Source: UBA2561 sp964577275
GTDB taxonomy: Bacteria > Bacteroidota > Bacteroidia > Cytophagales > Thermoflexibacteraceae
Reading direction: 5' to 3'
DNA: 64,000 bases
Assembly (NCBI GenBank): GCA_964577275.1
Contig: CAZNYR010000007.1
Location: 5,057 to 69,056 of the forward strand
The notes beneath the pieces were generated by a model. That model did no database searches. It had not been told where the DNA came from and was given only the letters and a program-made list of their open reading frames with translations. The position numbers and the translations under genes were made by a program. How positions within the stretch are numbered: position 1 is the first letter of the stretch; each line of letters opens with the position of its first letter. Of this stretch, positions 52,811-62,222 are shown in pieces.

Positions 52811-53116
52811 TCATCTAAGATTGCCTCTGGGATTTGTTCCATTTTTGTCTTTGTATCTTTTGACGTGTGCAGTTTCCATTTTTTCGGCTAAAATCCTGCC
52901 TCGAATTTTCTTCAATAAGACTTTGGCAGAAAATCGTTCAGCGTTTACAACTCGATTAAATTCCTTTATTTGTCTATTTGCTCTTGGAGAACTTCCATCT
53001 TCATTTAATTCTTCGGCACTAATTCCATATTTGTAAATATCATCCTCAAGTCCATCTAAAATTTCGTACAAATGATGAATTGCGTCATTGTTTTTTGAGT
53101 TTCCGTGTATTTTCAT
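52811..53116 (-). CDS. Small hypothetical protein coupled to the DUF4240 gene
   Basis: The 101-residue protein from ATG 53116 (an ATG at 53125 is also in frame) starts one base inside the stop of the upstream gene (TAATG), a clear sign of translational coupling. It is charged and mostly helical (AIHHLYEILDGLEDDIYKYGIS, RFSAKVLLKKIRGRILAEKMETAH) and ends with a basic tail. The helical lysine-rich C-terminus resembles the conserved middle of some plasmid- or toxin-associated small proteins, but no family is recognised. Confidence 0.65.
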   Translation of the reverse strand: MKIHGNSKNNDAIHHLYEILDGLEDDIYKYGISAEELNEDGSSPRANRQIKEFNRVVNAERFSAKVLLKKIRGRILAEKMETAHVKRYKDKNGTNPRGNLR

Positions 53117-53559
53117 TATTCCCAAGCATTTTGATTGCTAAATGTTTCATAACTCACACGGGTCAAAATAGGAATTTCTGCTTGATTTTTTAATTGATAG
53201 GCTTTGGAAGCAACATTCAAAAGAGGCTCAAAATCAATTTCTTTGGGCATTAATTTGGGATTTTGTAAGACATTTTCATAAAACTGTTTCCCGTTTGCCA
53301 CCACACAGCAACGGATATACAAAAATATATCTACCGAAAAATAATTGTGTTTATGGTACGAGGCTTCGCCAATTTCCTGAGCGTATGCTAAACCATCTAA
53401 AGCGTGTAATTTTTTCGCCAAAATTTCCTCAAAACCTATTATTTTTTCATCGGATAATTGGCTCAAATGTTTGATTAAGGGAGCAGTAACGTTTTTATGA
53501 TGACCTTCCTGTTCCCAATCCAAAAGTGAAATACAATCCCAAAATTCTTGTTCTTCCAT
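53116..53559 (-). CDS. DUF4240-family protein
   Basis: The 147-residue protein begins EEQEFWDCISLLDW, then LIKHLSQLSDEKIIGFEEILAKKLHALD and FLYIRCCVVANGKQFYENVLQNPKLMPKEIDFEPLLNVASKAYQLK. This order (FW..I, L..LS..EI..F, G...YE..L.NP) is that of DUF4240, found in many bacteria, often near other small accessory genes. Function unknown. It forms a two-gene unit with the 101-residue gene, sharing a TAATG junction. Confidence 0.75.
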   Translation of the reverse strand: MEEQEFWDCISLLDWEQEGHHKNVTAPLIKHLSQLSDEKIIGFEEILAKKLHALDGLAYAQEIGEASYHKHNYFSVDIFLYIRCCVVANGKQFYENVLQNPKLMPKEIDFEPLLNVASKAYQLKNQAEIPILTRVSYETFSNQNAWE

Positions 53560-53920
53560 AACTTTTAAAAGTTGTTGATTTTCAGAAGTTTATGATAAAC
53601 AAAGATACAAAAAATCATGTCAAGTTTTTCGATTTTCCTTTCATTTTGTAGGACTTTCGCTCCAAAAAGTAAATTAAATTATCTGTTAAGTCTAACCAAT
53701 CTGTGGCTTGAAATTTTTGATAATCAATATTTTGGGTTTTTAAAACCTGACAGACATTGGAATGTCCCAAAAATTCGATACATAAACAAGAATTTGGCTA
53801 CTGGTTACGAATCGAAAATAACAACCTAACGTCCCGATTTGCGTTCAAAAAAATAAAACTGCGACCATATGGTCGCTTTTTGTTTATCTTTTGTATCAAT
53901 TTATCTTATCGAATAATAAA
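53560..53920. other. Intergenic region before the porin-like gene
   Basis: Holds another TTGATAATCAATATTTT repeat (53717-53733) and a terminator-like palindrome. A plus-strand frame of 70 codons (53617-53829) is present but has no recognisable features; it ends 32 bases before the palindrome, the only hint that it might be real. Confidence 0.4.
53861..53881 (+). terminator. Orphan terminator-like hairpin
   Basis: GCGACCATATGGTCGC (53861-53876) is a perfect palindrome followed by five T and preceded by A runs. No recognised gene ends here on the plus strand, so it either ends an unseen short transcript or acts as an upstream block before the porin-like gene. Confidence 0.7.
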
Positions 53921-55126
53921 ATGAAAGTAAATCATTTTTGTCAAGAAAAAGTATGTAAGTTTTTTTTTGTATTCGTATTATTTTTAAGTTTGCTGTGTCG
54001 AATACCTATTTTTGCACAAAACCAAGAAATAGCCACCGAAGAGGCATCGAAAAATTATACGCTCAATGGCTATTTAAAATTTATGCAAACGGTTTCTTTT
54101 CAGGATATTTCCCAAGCATGGACGATGGATAATTTGATTCATAACCGCCTGAATTTCAGGTGGTATATTAATCCCTCACTCACCTTTACGAGTGAGATAC
54201 GGAATCGGATTTTTTATGGTGAAACGGTTAAATCTTTCCCGAATTATGCACAAATCGTGGCGAAAGATTATGGGTTAGTAAATATAAATTTTACGGTATT
54301 TGAAGGACAATCGGTCTTTATGAATAGCACGATTGACCGCCTGTATTGGGATGTGGTTTTGGGAAATTGGGAAGTCAGAATTGGGCGACAACGCATCAAC
54401 TGGGGGCAAACTTTTATCTGGAATCCGAATGATATTTTTAATGCCTATTCGTTTTTTGACTTTGATTACGAAGAACGTCCGGGTACGGATGCGGTCTTAA
54501 TTCGGAAATATTTGGGCGTTATCTCTTCGGCTGAAATGGCATTTGCTCCACAAACGACTTGGGAAGAATCTACCTTCGCCGCCAAACTTTTATTAAATAT
54601 CAAAGGCTATGATTTTCAGGTTATTACAGGGAAATTTAGCACGGATTATACCTTAGGTTTTGGTTGGACGGGAGCGATTAAAGGCATGGGTTTTAAGGGT
54701 GAAGCCAGTTATTTTTATCCCATGAACGGCGAAGGCGAAGGGCAATTTATGGGGACTTTAGGGCTGGATTACACTTATAAAAATTTGATGATTCAGTACG
54801 AAATGTTGTATAACAGCAACCCTGTACTTTTGACTCCAGAAACCAATTTTTTTGTGCCCTTGACGGCAAGAACCTTGAGTTATGTACCTTTTTCTGCTTT
54901 TTTGACTATAAATTATCAAATTACGCCTCTGACCCATGCGAGTTTGGGCGGCATCTGGAATCCCGAAGATGCGTCTTATTTTTTATCGCCTTCGGTCGGA
55001 ATTTCGTTGGGTAATAACACAGGATTATATTTTGTAGCTCAGATTTTTGGTAGCGGAAATGAAAATTCGATGTTTAGTTCGATGGCAGGAAATGTACTTT
55101 TTGGACGTGTGAAATGGAGCTTTTAA
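53921..55126 (+). CDS. Outer-membrane porin-like beta-barrel protein
   Basis: The ATG at 53921 (401 residues) gives a signal peptide with hydrophobic core FFFVFVLFLSLLCRIPIFAQ; an in-frame ATG at 53891 is possible. The mature protein is a run of amphipathic strands (NRLNFRWYINPSLTFTSEIRNRIFYG, WEVRIGRQRINWGQTFIWNPNDIFNAYSFFDFDYEERPGTDAVLIR, GNVLFGRVKWSF), ending in Phe as barrel proteins do. The GRQRINWGQ and PNDIFN pattern recalls DUF1302/alginate-export-type porins. Substrate unknown. Confidence 0.8.
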   Translation: MKVNHFCQEKVCKFFFVFVLFLSLLCRIPIFAQNQEIATEEASKNYTLNGYLKFMQTVSFQDISQAWTMDNLIHNRLNFRWYINPSLTFTSEIRNRIFYGETVKSFPNYAQIVAKDYGLVNINFTVFEGQSVFMNSTIDRLYWDVVLGNWEVRIGRQRINWGQTFIWNPNDIFNAYSFFDFDYEERPGTDAVLIRKYLGVISSAEMAFAPQTTWEESTFAAKLLLNIKGYDFQVITGKFSTDYTLGFGWTGAIKGMGFKGEASYFYPMNGEGEGQFMGTLGLDYTYKNLMIQYEMLYNSNPVLLTPETNFFVPLTARTLSYVPFSAFLTINYQITPLTHASLGGIWNPEDASYFLSPSVGISLGNNTGLYFVAQIFGSGNENSMFSSMAGNVLFGRVKWSF

Positions 55127-55140
55127 AGGTTTCAAAATCA

Positions 55141-55174
55141 AGCCTTTATAGTAATTTCAAATCCCTATAAAGGC
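55141..55174. terminator. Hairpin between convergent porin and bamD genes
   Basis: AGCCTTTATAG (55141-55151) pairs perfectly with CTATAAAGGCT (55164-55174) around a 12-base loop. A CTGATAATCAATATTTTAT repeat (55174-55192) follows directly and supplies a T-rich flank. Confidence 0.75.
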
Positions 55175-55188
55175 TGATAATCAATATT

Positions 55189-56046
55189 TTATTCTGTTTT
55201 ATCTTTTTTGGCTTGTTGTTCGGCTTGTTCTTTTTCGATTTCAACCATCAGTTTTTCTAATTTTCGGAGTCCTTTGTGGGTGTTATCGAAATAAATTTGT
55301 GCGTCTTTGAGCAAAGTACTATTTGGGAATTTTTCGAGCATGACCTCATAATGTGTTATAACTTCCTGATAACGAGCCTTTTGGAAAATATAATAACTTT
55401 TTTCGGCTAAATCATAACTGGCTTTAATTTTCATAAATGCCGCATCCTCTTGTTGATGGGAATCGGGATAATCTTTCTGAAAATTATCAAAGGCAATAAT
55501 TGCCGCCTTGTACATGGATAAATTATAATAAAGTTGGGCGATATCGTAGGCTTTTTTTTCCAATTTGCGTTGCATTTCGGTAATTAATGCGGTAGCTTCG
55601 GCGATATATTCGCTCTCGGGATAACGATTGATAAAATCCTGTAACGCATTGATTGCCTGATTGGTATTGCTTTGGTCAAGATTGGAAACAGGCGAATCCA
55701 AATACATAGACATGGCATGATGGTACAGGGCTTTGACCGCCAAGGGACTGCGCCGATAGGTATCGTGAAAGTTCTTAAAATAATGTGCGCTCAAGATGTA
55801 TTGCCCTTGCTCAAAATAACAATTTGCATAATAATAATTGGCGGTTTCGGCTTCTTTTTGTCCACGCATAATCGGTACGAGGTCTTCAAGCAAAATACCC
55901 GCCCGATAATAATCTTGGGCTTCATAATATTTCAATGCCGCTGCGTAACGGGTGCGCCAATCGGGATTCTTCATGACTCTGGAAAATTTGCTGCATCCCC
56001 CCGAAAAAAATGCTACCATTAAAAGTACTAAAATCGTGTGTTTCAT
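55189..56046 (-). CDS. bamD: Outer-membrane assembly lipoprotein BamD
   Basis: The 285-residue protein has a lipoprotein signal (VAFFSGGC, Cys18) followed by KFSRVMKNPDWRTRYAAALKYYEAQDYYRAGILLEDL, the typical Bacteroidota BamD opening. About five TPR units follow (YYYANCYFEQGQYILSAHYFKNFHDTYRRSP, ALQDFINRYPESEYIAEATALI, AIIAFDNFQKDYPDSHQQEDAAFMKIKASY). The tail is charged and Lys/Glu-rich. It sits on the periplasmic face of the outer membrane, binds BamA and recognises substrate signals. It is far from bamA but belongs to the same machine. Confidence 0.95.
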   Translation of the reverse strand: MKHTILVLLMVAFFSGGCSKFSRVMKNPDWRTRYAAALKYYEAQDYYRAGILLEDLVPIMRGQKEAETANYYYANCYFEQGQYILSAHYFKNFHDTYRRSPLAVKALYHHAMSMYLDSPVSNLDQSNTNQAINALQDFINRYPESEYIAEATALITEMQRKLEKKAYDIAQLYYNLSMYKAAIIAFDNFQKDYPDSHQQEDAAFMKIKASYDLAEKSYYIFQKARYQEVITHYEVMLEKFPNSTLLKDAQIYFDNTHKGLRKLEKLMVEIEKEQAEQQAKKDKTE

Positions 56047-56615
56047 ATCGCAAAAGTACGGTTTTCTGATGGAGTTCAGAAATCAGATGCAAAAAAATCA
56101 AATGAAGTTGCAGCCTCATCTCAAATCGTTTTCGTTCTAAAAAATATTCAAAATGATTTTAGAGTTACAAATAACCTCCAAATTATAAGATGGGACTTAT
56201 TTTTATTGATACGCATACAAACTATTTAATATTTTAATTATATTTTTAATATGTGATTATAATTTTTATAAGATTCTGTAAAACAGTTTGTTATAATAGT
56301 TTCGATTCTTGAATTACTGATATTGGTTCTTTAAAATGAAAGGCAAAGCGTGTGAAAATCTACTGAAATGCGTGAAATCTTATTTTGTAGGAAACAAAAA
56401 AATAAATAGATTTGCAATACACCAAATTTACGTAAAACAATCAAAAACGGAATGTATCGTAGAATTGTTTGAAAAAATCACTTGTTTTTGCAAAATTTAT
56501 AATACCTGAAAAATTTGCCAAAAGTGAGCAGATAAAATTTTGAAATCCTGAATATACGTGAAACCTGTATATATTTTTAATTAATTTTTTTTACAATTTT
56601 ATTTACCAAACAAAT
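56047..56615. other. Divergent intergenic region between bamD and susC
   Basis: Nearly 570 bases of very AT-rich sequence with no gene. It presumably carries the promoters of both flanking genes. I see no clear TTG/TANNTTTG pair at good spacing and no operator palindrome. Confidence 0.5.
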
Positions 56616-59573
56616 ATGAAAATGAAAAACAATTACTATTCCCGACTCAAATCGGTGATGTTGTTGTTGCTGTGCCTTTTGGCGAGCTACCAATTTGCTT
56701 ACGCACAGACCACCATATCGGGAAAAGTAACCGATGGGGTAACGAGTGAGCCTATCATCGGCGCAAACATCTTGGTCAAAGGCACTGCCTCTGGCACCGT
56801 AACGGACATTGACGGAAATTATCAAGTTGAAGTTCCTTCGGGTGCTACTGTGCTGACTTTTAGCTTCGTAGGCTATAAAACGCTGGACATCGAAATCGGC
56901 AACCAAACCACGATTAACGTCAAACTTGCCACAGACATAAAAATGTTAGATGAGTTGGTGGTCGTGGGCTATGGTCAGATGGAAAAGAAAGACGTAACGG
57001 GTTCGATGAGTTCGATGCGTGAAGAGGATTTTAATCAAGGTGCGATGACATCGCCCGACCAACTGATGCAAGGACGAGCGGCAGGTGTCGTGATTACGCC
57101 TTCTTCGGGCGAGCCGGGTGGCGGCGTAAATATCCGAATTCGTGGCGGTACTTCTTTGACTGCCTCTAACGAACCGCTCTACGTCATTGATGGTTTTCCG
57201 ATTGATAATACGGCTTCCGACCCTGGTTCTGGCTCTTCTTTTGCGGCTTCTGCCCGAAAAAATCCATTATCTACGCTCAATCCTGCCGATATTGCCTCCA
57301 TTGACATCCTGAAAGATGCCTCAGCCACAGCTATTTATGGTGCGCGAGGCGCAAACGGAGTCATTATCATCACGACCAAAAAAGGAAAAGAAGGCAAAGC
57401 CAATGTTTCGTATAATGGACTGGTGGGGTCGAGTTCGATTGCCAAAAAATTAGATGTTTTGTCCGCTTCGGCTTATCGAAGTGCTACGAATGCAAACGGC
57501 TCAAATCCTCTGGACGAAGGCGCATCGACCGATTGGCAAGATGCCATGACACAAAACGGCATGATGCAATCGCATAATTTGAGCGTTACGGGCGGTACAG
57601 AAAAGGCACAATACCGAGTTTCGGGTGGATATTTCAAACAAGACGGCATTATTATTAATTCGGGCGTAGAACGATTTACCGTAAATATGAACCTGAATCA
57701 GAAAATCACGGACAAAGTGAGCATGGGTTTTACCATGCAAGGTTCGCACGTATTGGATAATAATTTGCCTTACGGAACGGGTGGCGCAACCAACGGAGGC
57801 GTAATTAATAATATGCTTCGGATTTCGCCTTTATTGCCTTTGGATTGGGAAATCAATGACCAACTGAACAAAAATCCGTATTTGATGGCAAAACACGTCC
57901 GAGATAACACCAAAACCAACCGAATGCGGGCAAGTGCTTTCATTGAAGCCCAAATTATAGACGGACTGACCGCCAAATTTAATGTCGGGGGCGATTTGAC
58001 TGCTGCCAAACGAACTTCGCATTTGCCTGACCGATTGTTGTGGGTTGGGACTGGAAACGGACAAACCGAACTCCGCACCACCAATCTTTCTAATGTTTTG
58101 ACCGAAGCAACGTTGGCTTATACCAAAGAATTTGAGGCACACCGAATCAATATGGTGGCGGGCTATACCTACCAAAAGTTCATGAAAGAAGAATTTGGGG
58201 CGACTGCCTCTGGGTTTGCGCTTGATGATGTGGCAGAGCATAACATCCAACAAGCCTCTACAATTCGGGCAACTTCTTACAAGGAAAAAAGTGAACTGGC
58301 TTCATGGTTAGGGCGTGCCAATTATAGTTTTAAAGACCGCTACGTCATCACGGCAACTGTTCGGGCGGATGGTTCTTCTCGATTCGGAGCAAACAACAAA
58401 TGGGGGATTTTCCCTTCGGCTTCGGTGGCTTGGCGTATTTCGGAAGAGAGCTTTATGCCTGATAGTGAACTCTTTACAGATTTGAAATTGCGTGCTGGCT
58501 GGGGCGTAACGGGTTCGCAAGAAATCGGAAATTATCGTTCATTGCCCATCGTTAGTGGCGACCCCGGCAAATCAGTCATTGATGCCTCGGACAATATCAT
58601 CACGGGAATTGGTTTGACAAACTACGCCAATCCTGATTTGAAATGGGAAGAAACCGCACAAGCGAATATCGGTTTGGATTTTGAATTGATGCGAGGTCGA
58701 ATTTATGGTACATTGGATTATTATATCAAAAATACTTCTAATTTATTATTAGAATTATCGGCAGCACAACCCGCACCCGTAACGACTTATTTGGCAAATA
58801 TTGGGGAGGTCAAAAATTCAGGGCTTGAATTTTTAATCGGTTCGGTCAATTTTGATGAAAACGGATTCAAGTGGGAAACCACTTTTAATGGCGCAACAAA
58901 CAAAAATGAAGTCGTCAGTATCGGTGATTTTGAGGAGATTAATGCTGGACCCGTCGCAGGACGAGGACAAACAGGACAATTCTCGCAGATTGTGAAAAAA
59001 GGACAGCCTTATGGTTCGTTTTATGGATTTCAATATCTGGGAATTGATGAGTCTGGCAATGAACAATTTTCCGAAACACGCCAAATTATCGGCAATGCAC
59101 AGCCCGATTTTACGTGGGGCATGAATAATATTTTCTCGTATCAGAAATTTGATTTTTCAGTCTTTTTGCAAGGCTCGCACGGGGCGCAAGTCTTTAATAA
59201 TACGGCACTCGAATTTTCGCAATTATCGGATTTATATGGCGCAGGCTCAACCTATAATGTCATGGCAAATGCGCTGGACGAAGGTTCTAATTCAGCGGCA
59301 TTTTCGAGCCGATTTGTCGAGGATGCTTCTTTTGTCCGATTGGCAAATATTTCGTTAGGCTATAAATTTGACATGACAGATGTCAGTTTTATCGAAAGTT
59401 TACGAGTGTATGCCACAGGTCAAAACTTAGCTATATTTACTAATTATTCAGGGTATGACCCCGAAGTGAGCGTGCCTGCGGGAAGTGGAATGCAAGTGCC
59501 TTCGATGGGCGTGGATTACAACAATTATCCACGAGCAAGAAGCTACCAAATTGGTTTGAGTGTAACGTTCTAA
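56616..59573 (+). CDS. SusC/RagA-family TonB-linked outer-membrane protein
   Basis: The 985-residue protein has a signal peptide (1-30, ending FAYA), a carboxypeptidase-regulatory-like domain (31-105: ISGKVTDGVTSEPIIGANILVKGTASGTVTDIDGNYQVEVP), a TonB-box-like DELVVVGYG (112-120), the SusC signature RIRGGTSLTASNEPLYVIDGFPID and SIDILKDASATAIYGARGANGVIIITTKKGK, and a long barrel ending in TF. With SusD it forms a pedal-bin transporter for glycans or peptides. No glycoside hydrolase, sensor or sigma factor is adjacent, so the substrate cannot be guessed. Confidence 0.96.
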   Translation: MKMKNNYYSRLKSVMLLLLCLLASYQFAYAQTTISGKVTDGVTSEPIIGANILVKGTASGTVTDIDGNYQVEVPSGATVLTFSFVGYKTLDIEIGNQTTINVKLATDIKMLDELVVVGYGQMEKKDVTGSMSSMREEDFNQGAMTSPDQLMQGRAAGVVITPSSGEPGGGVNIRIRGGTSLTASNEPLYVIDGFPIDNTASDPGSGSSFAASARKNPLSTLNPADIASIDILKDASATAIYGARGANGVIIITTKKGKEGKANVSYNGLVGSSSIAKKLDVLSASAYRSATNANGSNPLDEGASTDWQDAMTQNGMMQSHNLSVTGGTEKAQYRVSGGYFKQDGIIINSGVERFTVNMNLNQKITDKVSMGFTMQGSHVLDNNLPYGTGGATNGGVINNMLRISPLLPLDWEINDQLNKNPYLMAKHVRDNTKTNRMRASAFIEAQIIDGLTAKFNVGGDLTAAKRTSHLPDRLLWVGTGNGQTELRTTNLSNVLTEATLAYTKEFEAHRINMVAGYTYQKFMKEEFGATASGFALDDVAEHNIQQASTIRATSYKEKSELASWLGRANYSFKDRYVITATVRADGSSRFGANNKWGIFPSASVAWRISEESFMPDSELFTDLKLRAGWGVTGSQEIGNYRSLPIVSGDPGKSVIDASDNIITGIGLTNYANPDLKWEETAQANIGLDFELMRGRIYGTLDYYIKNTSNLLLELSAAQPAPVTTYLANIGEVKNSGLEFLIGSVNFDENGFKWETTFNGATNKNEVVSIGDFEEINAGPVAGRGQTGQFSQIVKKGQPYGSFYGFQYLGIDESGNEQFSETRQIIGNAQPDFTWGMNNIFSYQKFDFSVFLQGSHGAQVFNNTALEFSQLSDLYGAGSTYNVMANALDEGSNSAAFSSRFVEDASFVRLANISLGYKFDMTDVSFIESLRVYATGQNLAIFTNYSGYDPEVSVPAGSGMQVPSMGVDYNNYPRARSYQIGLSVTF

Positions 59574-59629
59574 TCAATTTTTAGTTGGTATCTTTTTTAT
59601 CAAAAAAACTTCAAAATTTAGTCTAAAAA

Positions 59630-61240
59630 ATGAAATTCAATAATTTATATAAATTCGCTTTCGCCGCAGGATTATTAGTTTCTACTCCTGCGTGTACTGA
59701 CCTCGAAGAGGATTTGTACAGTTCGGTAACGGCAGAGCAGTTTTATGCCGATGCCAAAAATCAAACCGCTGCCGTTGCGCCGGTGTATGCCATGATGCGG
59801 AACTTGTATCATCACGAAGATTTCTGGGGTTCGAGCCAAGTTTCTTCCGATGAAATGATTATTCCCGCACGAGGCGGCGACTGGTACGATGGCGGAAAGT
59901 GGTTGAGCCTCAATGCCCATACGTGGGATGCCAGCTTTCCGCACTTGCCCAGAATGTGGGAAACACCTTATACAGGAATTGCACGGGCAAATGGCGTATT
60001 AGAAAATTTGGGCGAAGGCACTGACCCTGCTCTGGTTGCCGAAATCAAATTTTTACGGGCATTTTATTATTCCATTCTGATGGATTTATTTGGAGGCGTG
60101 CCATTGGTTTTGACTCAATCCCACAACGGCGATACGCCAGCCAGCACACGTGCCGAAGTGTATGATTTTGTCATTAACGAAATCGAATCTATCAAAGACC
60201 AACTGCCGACAAATCCAGAATACGGACGAGTGGGGCAGGGCGTGGCATATTCGTATTTGGCTCGATTGTATTTGAACGAAGGCGTTTATAACCAAACTTC
60301 TTATACGGTCAGCGACCCCAGCGCAACAGCACTTGACAAAGTCATCGCTTACACCACCAAAGTCGAAGGAATGGGCTATGCCTTAAACTCAAAATATCCC
60401 GAAACTTTCCTTTTGGCAAACGAAATCAATAATCCTGATTATATTTTCTATATTCCTTACACGGCAGTCGATGGCATGGGAAATCACGGAAATAGTTGGG
60501 GCGTACATTACAATACCTACAAAGTCAATGGCATGGAATGGTTCGTTCCTTCCAAATGGAATGGTCCTTGTCTTGAGCCACACCGATTTGATTCGTTTGA
60601 TGCTTCGGATACTCGACAAAGTGTCATTTATAATTCGTATGAAATGGCGGATGGAACAATCATACTGCACACCAACGATGTGCCTATCTTTGATGCCAAC
60701 AAAGACCAAGGTTTACGAATCATGAAATGGGACCCAGACCCAAGTTCGGTAGGTGTTTCGTGGGGTGGTTGGTCAGGAAATGACTTTCCATTGATTCGGT
60801 ATGCGGATGTCTTGTTGATGCACGCCGAAGCCTTAGCACGAAAAGGTGATACTTCGGGCGCAATGAGCTATATTAACAAACTCCGAACCGAAGGAAATCG
60901 CTTTGAAGCTGGTGCTTCTGTAGCAAATGCGACAACGCATTACAATCAGTTGAAAAACGTGGGCAAAGTCCAAAACGAATTGGATTTTATCCTCATGGAA
61001 CGTGGCTGGGAACTACTTTGGGAAGGCACACGCCGACAAGATTTGGTTCGATTTGGCAAATTCTTGGAGGCTTGGCAAAACAAGCAAATGGAAAATGACG
61101 GAAACGTATTTGACTCAACAACAGGAAGATACACACCAAGTGCAGGCAAACCCTCAGACGGAGCGCACCGATTGGTATTCCCGATTCCGCCAGCACAAGT
61201 TGCCGCTAACCCGAACTTAAACCAAAATCAAGGATATTAA
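59630..61240 (+). CDS. SusD/RagB-family surface lipoprotein
   Basis: The 536-residue protein has a lipoprotein signal (LLVSTPAC, Cys22) and the SusD fold: DLEEDLYSSVTAEQFYADAKNQTAAVAPVYAMMRNLY, EIKFLRAFYYSILMDLFGGVPLV, a TPR-rich middle (GVAYSYLARLYLNEGVYN), and the conserved end WSGNDFPLIRYADVLLMHAEALARKG, LDFILMERGWELLWEGTRRQDLVRFG and RLVFPIPPAQVAANPNLNQNQGY. It captures substrate at the surface as the lid of the SusC transporter encoded 57 bases upstream. A strong terminator ends the operon. Confidence 0.97.
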   Translation: MKFNNLYKFAFAAGLLVSTPACTDLEEDLYSSVTAEQFYADAKNQTAAVAPVYAMMRNLYHHEDFWGSSQVSSDEMIIPARGGDWYDGGKWLSLNAHTWDASFPHLPRMWETPYTGIARANGVLENLGEGTDPALVAEIKFLRAFYYSILMDLFGGVPLVLTQSHNGDTPASTRAEVYDFVINEIESIKDQLPTNPEYGRVGQGVAYSYLARLYLNEGVYNQTSYTVSDPSATALDKVIAYTTKVEGMGYALNSKYPETFLLANEINNPDYIFYIPYTAVDGMGNHGNSWGVHYNTYKVNGMEWFVPSKWNGPCLEPHRFDSFDASDTRQSVIYNSYEMADGTIILHTNDVPIFDANKDQGLRIMKWDPDPSSVGVSWGGWSGNDFPLIRYADVLLMHAEALARKGDTSGAMSYINKLRTEGNRFEAGASVANATTHYNQLKNVGKVQNELDFILMERGWELLWEGTRRQDLVRFGKFLEAWQNKQMENDGNVFDSTTGRYTPSAGKPSDGAHRLVFPIPPAQVAANPNLNQNQGY

Positions 61241-61263
61241 TTCATTGATTTTCAATAAGTTAT

Positions 61264-61300
61264 AAAAAAAGCAGGCTCGGAAACACAGCCTGCTTTTTTT
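61264..61300 (+). terminator. Terminator of the susC-susD operon
   Basis: AAAAAAAGCAGGCT (61264-61277) pairs with AGCCTGCTTTTTTT (61286-61299), 14 bp perfect, with an 8-base loop and T tract. Confidence 0.95.
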
Positions 61301-61514
61301 GTGAGTTAAAAATGTTAATTTATGTTCTCAAAATCCAAAGGGTTGGTGTTGAACTGGTTTAAACTTCTGGATAAAAATCAACTTCAAACCTGAAAATTTG
61401 ATGGGCTTAATTTTTATGTCCATTTTTTTACTATATATTCGTCCCTTGACAATAAGGACAAATTACTTTTGTTGATATTTCACACATAACACAAAAGTAG
61501 TTTTTTTTAACCTA

Positions 61515-61796
61515 TCATACATTATTTACCACGACCACCTTTTCTTCTAAAGGCAATTTTTTGCCAATTTTTTGCCAATATCCCTTTGTGATGGCTGAAT
61601 TATGTACAGCGGCAAAAAACAAAATTGGTTTTTCGATAATTTCGTCAATTTCCAAATCTTCTTGGGTTCTGGCATCATAAAAAGCACCCCGAACTTCCAA
61701 AATTCGGGCATAGGTATGAAATCCATTTTCTAAGGGAACTTTAACAATCGCTCCTACGGTGCGTTGCTGGCGTTTCAAAGGGTGGATATTTGTCAT
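61515..61796 (-). CDS. Truncated Imm26-like immunity protein (duplicate)
   Basis: This 93-residue protein is almost identical over its first 85 residues to the N-terminal half of the complete Imm26-like gene at 62216-62734, then diverges into a short tail (KVVVVNNV). It retains RTVGAIVKVPLENGFHTYARIL and FYDARTQEDLEIDEIIEKPILFF. The underlying DNA repeat (61541-61796) differs from the other copy at about five positions. Either a partial duplicate left by recombination or a short functional immunity variant. It lies just downstream of the toxin-like gene on the same strand. Confidence 0.78.
   Translation of the reverse strand: MTNIHPLKRQQRTVGAIVKVPLENGFHTYARILEVRGAFYDARTQEDLEIDEIIEKPILFFAAVHNSAITKGYWQKIGKKLPLEEKVVVVNNV
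61541..61796 (-). repeat. 256-bp direct repeat, copy A
   Basis: Matches 62479-62734 at a constant offset of 938 bases with about five mismatches. It covers the start codon and first 85 codons of the two Imm26-like genes. Confidence 0.93.
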
Positions 61797-61838
61797 TTTT
61801 TAATATAATTTTGAATATTCTGATTAAAAATTACATGG

Positions 61839-62222
61839 CTAAAACTGCGTATAAATCATTATTCCCATCGCTACATCTCCGAAGACAACCAAAGCGGTTT
61901 TGAGGCATTCGGTACGGCGTTTATTTCTTGGGCTAATCGGATTATTTTGGTCTGCGCTAATGCCCAATGTATCAAAATGGGCTTTCAACATTTGTTCTCG
62001 TCCTCGAATGGCATTTCTATTTTTGGAGTGTTTATCTAACACAGCGGGCAAAAATCCATCTTTGTTCCGATGATGTGGAGCTTGTTCTCTTCTATCCAAA
62101 ACCTTTTGAGCTGACTCCAAAGAGTCATCCTTGACCAAACCACTTGCCATTCCTACGTATTTTTCATCTGTTTCAGGATGCGTTTTGATATAGGTAACAT
62201 ATAAACGAATTAATGTTAGCAT
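61839..62222 (-). CDS. GIY-YIG/URI-like polymorphic toxin-type domain protein
   Basis: The 127-residue protein has YVTYIKTHPETDEKYVGMAS (residues 8-27), where YIK and YVG occupy the positions of the GIY and YIG strands. Conserved AIRGREQ (71-77, Glu76 a candidate metal ligand), HHRNKDGFLPAVLDKHSKN and NPISPRNKRR follow. This order is seen in C-terminal nuclease toxins of Bacteroidota polymorphic proteins. A hydrophobic C-terminus (108-125) is unusual. It overlaps the upstream Imm26-like gene by seven bases and has no secretion or delivery domain, so it may be a displaced toxin cassette. Catalytic activity is inferred. Confidence 0.65.
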   Translation of the reverse strand: MLTLIRLYVTYIKTHPETDEKYVGMASGLVKDDSLESAQKVLDRREQAPHHRNKDGFLPAVLDKHSKNRNAIRGREQMLKAHFDTLGISADQNNPISPRNKRRTECLKTALVVFGDVAMGIMIYTQF

